Below, in pieces: positions 6,740-12,010 of a stretch of 12,010 bases of DNA. The notes below the pieces were generated by a model. The model had not been told where the DNA came from and searched no databases. It saw only the letters and a program-made list of their open reading frames with translations. This DNA comes from Candidatus Bathyarchaeota archaeon (GTDB lineage: Archaea; Thermoproteota; Bathyarchaeia; Bathyarchaeales; WAQA01). The stretch lies in NCBI GenBank assembly GCA_015520475.1, contig WAQA01000006.1, positions 1 through 12,010 of the forward strand. Reading direction: 5' to 3'. Position numbers and translations under genes: made by a program. The stretch's first letter is position 1, and the number at the start of each line of letters is the position of its first letter.

Positions 6740-6835
6740 TTGTTACCGAAAGGTAGCTCGGGCTGGACTGTCCGGAGTCACATTTGTGGATATCCGGCGG
6801 TTCTGCTTGGAAGCTGAGGGAGCCGCCGGGTAAGT
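6740..6835 (+). promoter_or_regulatory. Structured 5' leader of the ABC-2 operon (candidate riboswitch-like or independent small RNA)
   Basis: Three hairpins can be drawn by eye. The first, 6742-6747 with 6752-6757, is a 6-bp stem with a GAAA tetraloop. The second, 6763-6767 with 6771-6775, is 5 bp, with an alternative 6766-6769/6776-6779 that excludes it. The third is a 13-bp helix, 6791-6803 with 6820-6832, with only G-U wobbles as imperfections; it is capped by a small inner stem 6805-6807/6812-6814 and an asymmetric 3'-side internal loop (6815-6819). No T-run follows the last helix, so it is not an ordinary terminator. It matches no riboswitch consensus I can recall. Mutually exclusive pairings in the middle would suit a switch, but that is inference. 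Confidence 0.45.
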
Positions 6836-6919
6836 ATTTGATGGTTGAAGCAGTAAGCTCCATACATGAGCATAGTGTGGTTCATGCAGAATTACCTCCA
6901 TACATATGGATGGGATGTT

Positions 6920-7867
6920 ATGGGTGAAGATTTTATTATTGAAGCTGAAGGCGTTACGAAGAGGTTTGGCAAGGTTATCGCATTGAATAATGTGAATCTA
7001 AAGGTGCCCAGTGGAGTAGTTGGGTTGATAGGGCCTAATGGCGCTGGCAAGACAACTCTCATAAACATAATTATTGGGCTGGTTAAGCCTACTAGGGGCA
7101 GAGTCTCAGTCTTTGGTTGTGACAGCTGGAAGGAGAGATCTAAGGTGCTACGTGTGATTGGCGTCCTGCATGAGGGAGCACCATACCCGACTGTTCTTAC
7201 GGCTATCAAATTCTTAGAGTATGTCGCAAGAATTAAGGGGCTAGCTGAGCCGAAGGTTGAAGCAGACATGGCCATCAAGAAGGTTGGTCTCGGATGGGCT
7301 AGAAATAGGAAGATCGCAACCTTCTCCACCGGGATGATGCAGAGGCTTGGTCTGGCGCAGGCCATTATTGGAAGACCTAGACTGGTGATACTCGACGAGC
7401 CTACATCAAATCTAGATCCAATAGGTAGAGTTAACCTCCTAAACCTTATCCATCAGATGAATAGAGAGGAGGGAATAAGCTTCTTAATATCAACCCACAT
7501 CCTCCCAGAACTTGAGAGGATAGCTGATTACGCGATATTTATGCATGAGGGACATGTACTTGAAAGCGGAAGCCTAGACGAACTCGTTAAGAAACATCTA
7601 AATTATGATTTTTCCATATGGACGCAACATCCCGAAAGGCTTGCTGAAGCATTACATAGCAAAGATTATGTGAAGCAGGTGAATGTTAAAGATGGAGCAG
7701 TCCTTGTAAATGTTGAGGACAGATTAAGATTCGCAATGAATCTTCCAGTAATAGCGGCTGAGCATAACTTGCCATTAATAGAGATTAGACAGTCCAGGAG
7801 GAATCTTGAAGAAGTCTTCATGGCTCTACTCGGTGATGAAGATGCTGGAAACGCTTATGAAGCTTGA
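6920..7867 (+). CDS. ABC-2 type transporter ATP-binding protein
   Basis: This is the cytoplasmic ATPase of an ABC exporter, 315 residues from the ATG at 6920. Motifs, numbered from that start: Walker A GPNGAGKTT (38-46), a Q-loop position in GVLHEGAPYP where Gln is replaced (H84/E85), signature FSTGMMQRLGLAQA (135-148), Walker B RLVILDEPTSNLDP (154-167, catalytic E160) and H-loop STHIL (H193). The C-terminal 95 or so residues form the accessory domain common in ABC-2/DrrA-like ATPases, ending with RRNLEEVFMALLG. An upstream in-frame ATG at 6866 would add 18 residues that do not resemble the family, so 6920 is preferred; a clear ribosome binding site is lacking for both. The permease gene begins inside its 3' end. 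The substrate is unknown. Confidence 0.93.
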   Translation: MGEDFIIEAEGVTKRFGKVIALNNVNLKVPSGVVGLIGPNGAGKTTLINIIIGLVKPTRGRVSVFGCDSWKERSKVLRVIGVLHEGAPYPTVLTAIKFLEYVARIKGLAEPKVEADMAIKKVGLGWARNRKIATFSTGMMQRLGLAQAIIGRPRLVILDEPTSNLDPIGRVNLLNLIHQMNREEGISFLISTHILPELERIADYAIFMHEGHVLESGSLDELVKKHLNYDFSIWTQHPERLAEALHSKDYVKQVNVKDGAVLVNVEDRLRFAMNLPVIAAEHNLPLIEIRQSRRNLEEVFMALLGDEDAGNAYEA

Positions 7868-8519
7868 GTTTGAGGATACTTGGAGGTGGCCTCTTCTCGA
7901 GATAACAGTCATCGTAACGATACTCACAAACCTCTCCAATCCACAGGCAGCCTTAAGCTACGGAGCAAGGCTCTTCTACCTATACTTCTATATGCTTATG
8001 TTTACATCCATAATATTCGCGAAGACATTCGCAGCATCCATAGAGAAAGGAAACATAAAGCTCCTGCTCTCATATCCGGTTGAAAGGAGATACATCTTCA
8101 CAGCGAAATTCCTCCTCTCATTCCTGATTTTATACACGGCTTTTTTCTCTTCATATCTTGCTTCCATGATGCTGGGTGGAGGTCACACAAGTATGGAGTG
8201 GGAGGTAACCCTAAATGCGGTTGGAGTTACGCTCTTCCTACTACTCCTTTACCAATGCTCAGTAGCTACATTAATCTCGATAGCTACTTCAAGGGGGATG
8301 CTAGCTGCCATAATATCCATACTTGCCCTCTGGCGTTGGGGAGCGCCAGTCTGGTTCCTCTCACCTGATAATAGCTCAGTTGTCCTCTTTAGATACCTCT
8401 CAGGAGCTGACGTTTCTATAGTAGATGCAGGCCTAGCCTTAATAACACTCCTTCTAATTCCATTAACTGTCCTATCCATAGCCTATCTACTCTTCTGCAG
8501 GGTGATGGAATTTGACTAA
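7842..8519 (+). CDS. ABC-2 type transporter permease
   Basis: This integral membrane partner of the upstream ATPase has 225 residues from ATG 7842. About six hydrophobic segments are seen: residues 17-35, 45-65, 89-112, 125-148, 152-172 and 196-219. The segment EKGNIKLLLSYPVERRYIFTAKF (69-90) is the ABC-2 cytoplasmic coupling region that normally follows an acidic-Lys-Gly motif and precedes TM3. The start at 7842 is chosen because GGTGA (7832-7836) lies five bases ahead; the gene overlaps the ATPase by 26 bases, indicating translational coupling. A longer TTG-started frame from 7806 is less likely. It is small for an ABC-2 permease and probably acts as a homodimer or pairs with another permease. 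Confidence 0.88.
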   Translation: MLETLMKLEFEDTWRWPLLEITVIVTILTNLSNPQAALSYGARLFYLYFYMLMFTSIIFAKTFAASIEKGNIKLLLSYPVERRYIFTAKFLLSFLILYTAFFSSYLASMMLGGGHTSMEWEVTLNAVGVTLFLLLLYQCSVATLISIATSRGMLAAIISILALWRWGAPVWFLSPDNSSVVLFRYLSGADVSIVDAGLALITLLLIPLTVLSIAYLLFCRVMEFD

Positions 8520-8994
8520 TGAGCATCTCAGAAGAGTGGGGTCAATACTTCTAGCGATTACACTGGCAATGACTATAGTTACATACGCAAGAAGCGGGAG
8601 AGAAACGGTTTATGCAGTGCAAAGGATAAAGGAGAAGCCGGGTCCTGTAAGGCTACTGGAGAAATTATGGCTAGCTCCGAAAAGATATTACATTCGCCTC
8701 ACAATTGTCGGAGGTACAGTAACGATAAATATAACATCTGAAAAGGTTAGGATCATCTCAATAACAGCCAAAAACATGGATACATTCGAGTACTTTACAG
8801 CTCCAACTAGAGGCCCCTACCTACTAAGATTAGATGGATATGCAGGCTCAATGTTAATAGAGATCACGGGCTTCGGACCTGAAAAGGATCTAGTCTACGT
8901 AACAGGCTTCATGGCCCTTATCGGAGCAACAATAACTTTATGGAGCTACGTCTCATACCACCTCAAGAGTAAGAAGAGCCAACGAGAAAAATAA
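8512..8994 (+). CDS. Small bitopic membrane protein of the ABC-2 operon, function unknown
   Basis: This 160-residue protein has an N-terminal membrane helix (about residues 8-26, SILLAITLAMTIVTYA), a central beta-rich segment of about 100 residues probably outside the membrane, and a C-terminal helix (about 127-147) followed by a basic tail HLKSKKSQREK. I do not recognise the family. The start is TTG at 8512, overlapping the permease stop by eight bases, with GGTGATG (8501-8507) at ideal spacing, so it is the third coupled gene of the operon. The topology, with both ends inside and a compact external domain, suggests an accessory or substrate-handling subunit of the exporter. That is inference from context alone. 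Confidence 0.75.
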   Translation: MTNEHLRRVGSILLAITLAMTIVTYARSGRETVYAVQRIKEKPGPVRLLEKLWLAPKRYYIRLTIVGGTVTINITSEKVRIISITAKNMDTFEYFTAPTRGPYLLRLDGYAGSMLIEITGFGPEKDLVYVTGFMALIGATITLWSYVSYHLKSKKSQREK

Positions 8995-9035
8995 TAAACA
9001 GAGCCGCTGTCGACGATCTCTGCTTTATAGCATCC

Positions 9036-9058
9036 TCTTTTAAGAGAGTTACGTTTTA
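9036..9058 (+). terminator. Weak terminator-like hairpin after the ABC-2 operon
   Basis: CTCTTTTAAGAG (about 9040-9051) is a perfect short inverted repeat followed a few bases later by TTTT (9055-9058), some 45 bases beyond the last stop codon. It may end the operon transcript. Confidence 0.3.
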
Positions 9059-9086
9059 GGAGCGCCCTCTACAAACTGGGAGGTTA

Positions 9087-9344
9087 TCAGATAGTGAATT
9101 CAGGAAAGGCTCTGATGCTGGCTGTCATCGCCCAGTAATGAACGCTGAGCATACATTGAAGAAGGCTTGCTATGCCTGAATAGGCTGCTGATCCCGGTTG
9201 ATAAGGGTTCATGATGCTTGATACCCCAAGAAGTCTAGGCCTAAAGTTGGAGTACATCAAAAATGGAATGGAAAGATGGTTCTGCAACAACTTAAGAATG
9301 TGCCGAATCATAAAAAGGACCAACATCACAACTTTTCTCAACAC
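9087..9344 (-). pseudogene. Possible small or decayed permease-like reading frame
   Basis: An 85-codon frame (GTG start 9344, TGA stop) on the minus strand has a hydrophobic N-terminus (VVMLVLFMIRHILKLL) and then GVSSIMNPYQPGSAAYSGIASLLQCMLSVHYWAM, whose NP-x-x-x-G-S-A-AY pattern reminds me of the last extracytoplasmic loop of some ABC-2 permeases. Codon choices (AGA/AGG for Arg, ATC/ATA for Ile) resemble the neighbours. A TATA-like element on the minus strand (9377-9366) would start transcription near 9346, at the GTG, so a leaderless small gene is possible. It lacks the rest of a permease, so it may be a remnant, or a chance frame. The remaining gene-free parts of 8995-9414 show nothing else definite. 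Confidence 0.25.
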
Positions 9345-9363
9345 TTTTCAGTATATGTCAACA

Positions 9364-9380
9364 AAAAATTTATATGTGCT
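9364..9380. promoter_or_regulatory. Bidirectional-looking TATA element ahead of the secreted-protein cluster
   Basis: AAAAAATTTATATGTG reads as a TATA box on both strands (TTTATATG on plus, CATATAAA on minus). On the plus strand transcription would start near 9398, just ahead of the GGGGAAAGGGGAG purine run and the ATG at 9415. Confidence 0.45.
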
Positions 9381-9414
9381 GATAACTTAATTTCCATTTG
9401 GGGAAAGGGGAGAT

Positions 9415-9857
9415 ATGAAACTTAAATATCTGACGTTAACAGTTATGATGGTGCTATCAATTTACATATTATTAGTTTCAGCCCTTACCGATATCGTTGA
9501 GAAGACCGGCTCTTCAAACGCCGCTGTCCAATGCAGAGGTTTGGACGCAAGCACGCGGCGATTATAATGCAGGAGCAGACCGTTACTATTATGGTAGAGC
9601 ATCAGGCAGAAGATCATGGTCAGGTCTGGTTGAGCCAATTGGCAGTCTTAAGATATACTTTACGTTTTATAAGGTGGCGGGCGGCATCGTTTCTGGAATA
9701 TACCTTGCGCCCGGGGGATAATGATGTTACATACTATACGGATGAAACAAATGTTTTAAAGGTGGAATCGAAGACTGAGAGTGACTTTAATGATCATATT
9801 CTTGGCCCTATCACCCTTGAGACTGATATAGCGGTGGTAAGCCGATTTTACCCCTAA
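9415..9857 (+). pseudogene. Secreted protein gene interrupted by two apparent +1 frameshifts
   Basis: The gene starts at ATG 9415 after GGGGAG and encodes a signal peptide (MKLKYLTLTVMMVLSIYILLV..) running to about residue 35. That frame hits a stop soon after. The next frame, from about 9515 to 9720, continues coherently with NAEVWTQARGDYNAGADRYYYG and SLKIYFTFYKVAGGIVSGIYLAPG. The third, from about 9715, continues with DNDVTYYTDETNVLKVESKTES to RFYP and a TAA at 9855-9857. Each shift is corrected by removing one base, the second most simply one G of a G5 run near 9714-9718. The joined product is 146 residues: signal peptide plus a small Tyr/Gly-rich, probably beta-rich exported domain. Two shifts in 440 bases mean either a decaying gene or assembly insertion errors. 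Function unknown; it precedes another exported protein and a permease. Confidence 0.6.
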
Positions 9858-9886
9858 AAACTAGCTATCTTTAGTTGGGCTTCGCC

Positions 9887-10930
9887 ATGAGGCAGTCCAT
9901 AGGTATAGCTCTCCTATTTACGATGCTACTATCTATTCTACATTCTAGCTTTTTAGGTAACCAACTATTATTTATTCAAGTTCGTTCTGAGGAATATGTT
10001 CCACCTCACTGGCTTAAGAAGGGTGTATATGCAAAGTATAGAATTAAGGATTTGATGGATATACTATTTATTAATGGTACATGGTTGAGTTTACAGAGAC
10101 GTTTTGATGTTTACACGGCTGATCGCGCTTGGTTAAGATGGTCCATAGAAGAGGTTAATGGGAGCCGGGCTCTTGTTAAGGTTACTCTAGTCTATGAGGT
10201 TAAAGATAGGACTTTTGAGTTGTCTGGATATGTATCTGTTGATATCTATACTAGGGAGGTCTTCCTGCTTAATGGGTCGAGGGTTGGTGTAACAGCGGTT
10301 TGGTGTCCACCGAATATGCTTGCTGAGGGTATCAGATTTAGAGCTGGTGAGATCTTGAATGAGAAGAGTGTTAGAGGCGTTCTAAGTAAGGGCAGTATAA
10401 GATTACCTGACGGCTTTTTCCATCCGGCATACACCTATAGTATGGACGACACGGATGAGGAAGGCATATTCATTATAGATCTGAGGGGTAATGTAACGAG
10501 GGGCATGAAGGGAAAGAATTGGGAGGTCATAGATATTAGAGAGGATCCAAAGACAAATCAGACTAGGGTTATAGTTCGCCTATATCTTGACGGTGAGAGT
10601 ACAGTGATAAGTATGGATCCAGGAGCTAAACTTCTTAGGACCAGGCCTAACTACTACTATGAACCTTACGTATTTGATGTCCGTTCAGGCTTGTTAATAG
10701 AGAGTTTCATGAGGGATGCTATTCTACTTGCGATAGATGTGTATAGGATATCGGCTGGGAGGATTAGTATTGAGGAGACTAATGTAGAGTTGAGTCCGTT
10801 GCCATTCAGTATTGTCCTCCTGTACTTCATGAGGAGATGGTCTCTTCCAATAGTATCCATCCTAATCGTAGCTATCTTAATGGTTGCCTATGTTAGGAGA
10901 AGAAGGAGATCAAAGGTGAGCATGGGATGA
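9887..10930 (+). CDS. Membrane-anchored surface protein with signal peptide, function unknown
   Basis: This 347-residue protein has an N-terminal signal or anchor (about residues 5-30, SIGIALLFTMLLSILHSSFLG), a large external region (about 33-305), and a C-terminal membrane helix (about 319-335, SLPIVSILIVAILMVAY) followed by VRRRRRSK, a positive-inside stop-transfer. The external part alternates short hydrophobic and polar stretches typical of beta sandwiches, with several N-x-S/T sites (NGTW, NGSR, NVTR, NQTR), consistent with an archaeal glycosylated surface protein. I do not recognise the family. ATG 9887 is preferred over a TTG at 9875 because the signal sequence starts cleanly there. 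Its stop overlaps the next gene (ATGA), coupling it to an ABC-2-type permease. It could be a substrate-interaction subunit for that permease; this is inference. Confidence 0.82.
   Translation: MRQSIGIALLFTMLLSILHSSFLGNQLLFIQVRSEEYVPPHWLKKGVYAKYRIKDLMDILFINGTWLSLQRRFDVYTADRAWLRWSIEEVNGSRALVKVTLVYEVKDRTFELSGYVSVDIYTREVFLLNGSRVGVTAVWCPPNMLAEGIRFRAGEILNEKSVRGVLSKGSIRLPDGFFHPAYTYSMDDTDEEGIFIIDLRGNVTRGMKGKNWEVIDIREDPKTNQTRVIVRLYLDGESTVISMDPGAKLLRTRPNYYYEPYVFDVRSGLLIESFMRDAILLAIDVYRISAGRISIEETNVELSPLPFSIVLLYFMRRWSLPIVSILIVAILMVAYVRRRRRSKVSMG
10915..10919 (+). promoter_or_regulatory. Ribosome binding site for the second permease
   Basis: GGTGA at 10915-10919 lies seven bases ahead of ATG 10927 and fixes that start over the out-of-frame ATG at 10922. 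It is the same motif used by the genes at 7842 and 8512. Confidence 0.7.
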
Positions 10931-11859
10931 CGCGGTTCTTGACTTTCTTTTTGATGGAGTTTCGGAGGATATGTGGATATAGGAGGCATCTAATAATCTT
11001 CGGCGTGTATATTGTTGCTGTGGCCTCTTATCTTCAGAGGACATGGACATACGTCTCATTCCATGGAACAGGCGGGTGGATCATAAATTTCATAAAGGAT
11101 CCAGGTTTTCTACAGGCCTTCGATATCATAGTGTCTCAGCCGATCGGTCTTCTAGCGTCCCTGACTGGTTTGGCTCTGGGATTCGATTCTCTTATAGGAG
11201 GCTCTACGGGAACACTGAAGAGAAGGATTGGAAAGGTTATTTTTGTGTTTGGGAGGGCCCTGAGCTCCTTAGCATTTATATCATTGTCTATAGGCGGTGC
11301 TGCGGCGCTGTCTGCCCTCTTAACGATGATGTATACTGGGCTGCAGCCTTTAGAGGGGGATGTATGGAGCATTGCAGCGTGGATTCTATCTACGATCCTA
11401 TACTCCCTACTCTATTATTCTATCTCTATGCTGATATCGGCCGTGTCAGGGAGTATCCTCCAGAGTTTCACGTTAAGTCTTGTAGTGTGGATACTCTTTA
11501 ACAGTATGATACCATATGTTCTTGCACCTATGATTGCGGAGGCAACTGTTGGGCCTGCTCCAACTCCAAGATTTATGTGGCCGGAGAGATTTGAGAGGTG
11601 GATCTCAAGGTTCACCGAGACTGAGAGATTTATCAGCATGCTGTCTCCGGCATATCATTACTCTTTTTCATCAAAGGTTCTTCTACAAGGGGTTACTTCA
11701 AGACTTATCAAAGGTTCATTCATGGTTATACAGATGGAACGGCTGCCTATCCCGGAGGCTCTAAGCATATGCTGGGTTAACTTAAGTGTTATATTGGCTA
11801 TTACCCTCTCCATGTTCACTTTAACAGTTATAATCTTTAAGAGGCAGAAGTATAATTAA
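10927..11859 (+). CDS. ABC-2 type permease (second set)
   Basis: This 310-residue membrane protein has about six hydrophobic segments (residues 21-38, 68-90, 105-135, 148-172, 181-205 and 278-303) and a long hydrophilic stretch (207-275) before the last helix, containing PRFMWPERFERW and the LSPAYHYSF motif seen in ABC-2 permeases. FDSLIGGSTGTLKRRIGKVIFVFGRAL (86-112) corresponds to the ABC-2 coupling region, but the usual glutamates and the LLLSYPV-like stretch are absent, unlike the permease at 7842. The start overlaps the upstream stop in ATGA. No ATPase follows within the window, so it may share the ATPase at 6920 or one beyond 12010. Substrate unknown. Confidence 0.85.
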   Translation: MTRFLTFFLMEFRRICGYRRHLIIFGVYIVAVASYLQRTWTYVSFHGTGGWIINFIKDPGFLQAFDIIVSQPIGLLASLTGLALGFDSLIGGSTGTLKRRIGKVIFVFGRALSSLAFISLSIGGAAALSALLTMMYTGLQPLEGDVWSIAAWILSTILYSLLYYSISMLISAVSGSILQSFTLSLVVWILFNSMIPYVLAPMIAEATVGPAPTPRFMWPERFERWISRFTETERFISMLSPAYHYSFSSKVLLQGVTSRLIKGSFMVIQMERLPIPEALSICWVNLSVILAITLSMFTLTVIIFKRQKYN

Positions 11860-12010
11860 GTTCTTTATAGAAGGAGATGACGTCTTCATTTAAGGCTCCC
11901 TACTCTCTCTCGTTGAAATTTTATCGATAAATCTGTTCCTTCTGTGGGCTCTAACTTTTTTGCTGTATTCTTCTCGGAGCCTCTGAGACTTTGGTGTCTG
12001 TTAGTATGTC
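11860..12010. other. Unassigned end of window
   Basis: No gene can be called. On the minus strand two frames are open for about 37-40 codons and one gives a very basic sequence (QRLREEYSKKVRAHRRNRFIDK), which could be the end of a convergent gene entering from beyond 12010, but no start or family match is visible. A T6 run at 11950-11955 could act as a plus-strand terminator. Confidence 0.2.

Noticed and set aside
6820..6835. Intrinsic terminator at the end of the leader's 13-bp helix
   Set aside because: No T-run follows; the sequence after the helix is TAAGTATTTGATGG.
6866..6919. Upstream ATG start for the ABC ATPase
   Set aside because: The added 18 residues (MSIVWFMQNYLHTYGWDV) do not resemble family N-termini; ATG 6920 starts a few residues before the conserved IEAEGVTKRFG.
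11043..11501. 152-codon plus-strand frame inside the second permease gene
   Set aside because: It is an alternative frame of a clear six-helix permease; it is not hydrophobic, has no family pattern and no ribosome site.
1..12010. tRNA, rRNA, CRISPR array, transposase or integrase
   Set aside because: No T-loop/anticodon pattern, no regularly spaced repeats and no recombinase motifs were recognised on either strand.

Overview
The window looks archaeal. Gene starts follow TATA-box/BRE promoters or GGTGA-type ribosome binding sites, TTG and GTG starts are common, and it carries tetrahydromethanopterin C1 genes (fwdA, fwdC, mch) together with a protein resembling the coiled-coil part of CdvA, the archaeal ESCRT-type division factor. 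CdvA plus a methanopterin C1 pathway points to the Thermoproteota side of the Archaea, for example a Bathyarchaeia-like or related uncultured lineage. That placement is inference; no rRNA or tRNA was seen to confirm it.

Layout. (1) Positions 1-1937, plus strand: a CdvA-like coiled-coil protein and then a class I/II-type (AcuC/HDAC family) deacetylase. Each has its own promoter, and the two promoters share an 11-base block containing ATGCAT. (2) Positions 1938-2297: a gene-free, GC-rich island that folds into several hairpins and is a candidate structured RNA of unknown family. (3) Positions 2298-6450, minus strand: fwdA, fwdC and mch, closely spaced and probably one operon behind a good TATA promoter near 6515, then an HD-domain hydrolase with its own promoter. 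FwdA/FwdC are two subunits of formylmethanofuran dehydrogenase and Mch is methenyl-H4MPT cyclohydrolase, so the module belongs to the methyl branch of the archaeal Wood-Ljungdahl or methanogenesis pathway. The other Fwd subunits are not in the window. The 5' end of fwdA is abnormal: the conserved N-terminus has no ordinary in-frame start codon.

(4) Positions 6460-6919: a divergent promoter region. On the plus side a TATA box is followed by a roughly 180-base leader with a GAAA-capped hairpin and a 13-bp helix, unusually long and structured for an archaeon. (5) Positions 6920-8994: a translationally coupled operon of ABC-2 ATPase, ABC-2 permease and a small bitopic membrane protein. (6) Positions 8995-9414: no convincing intact gene, but a possible small or decayed permease-like frame on the minus strand and a bidirectional-looking TATA element. 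(7) Positions 9415-11859: a secreted protein gene interrupted by two apparent +1 shifts, a signal-peptide plus C-terminal-anchor surface protein, and a second ABC-2-type permease whose start overlaps the stop of the surface protein gene. No second ATPase is visible, so the two permease sets may share the first ATPase or use one outside the window. The last 150 bases hold no assignable gene.

The strongest items for a second look are the fwdA start, the structured leader of the ABC operon, the GC-rich island, the CdvA-like protein without a PRC barrel and its promoter shared with the deacetylase, and the double-frameshifted secreted gene.
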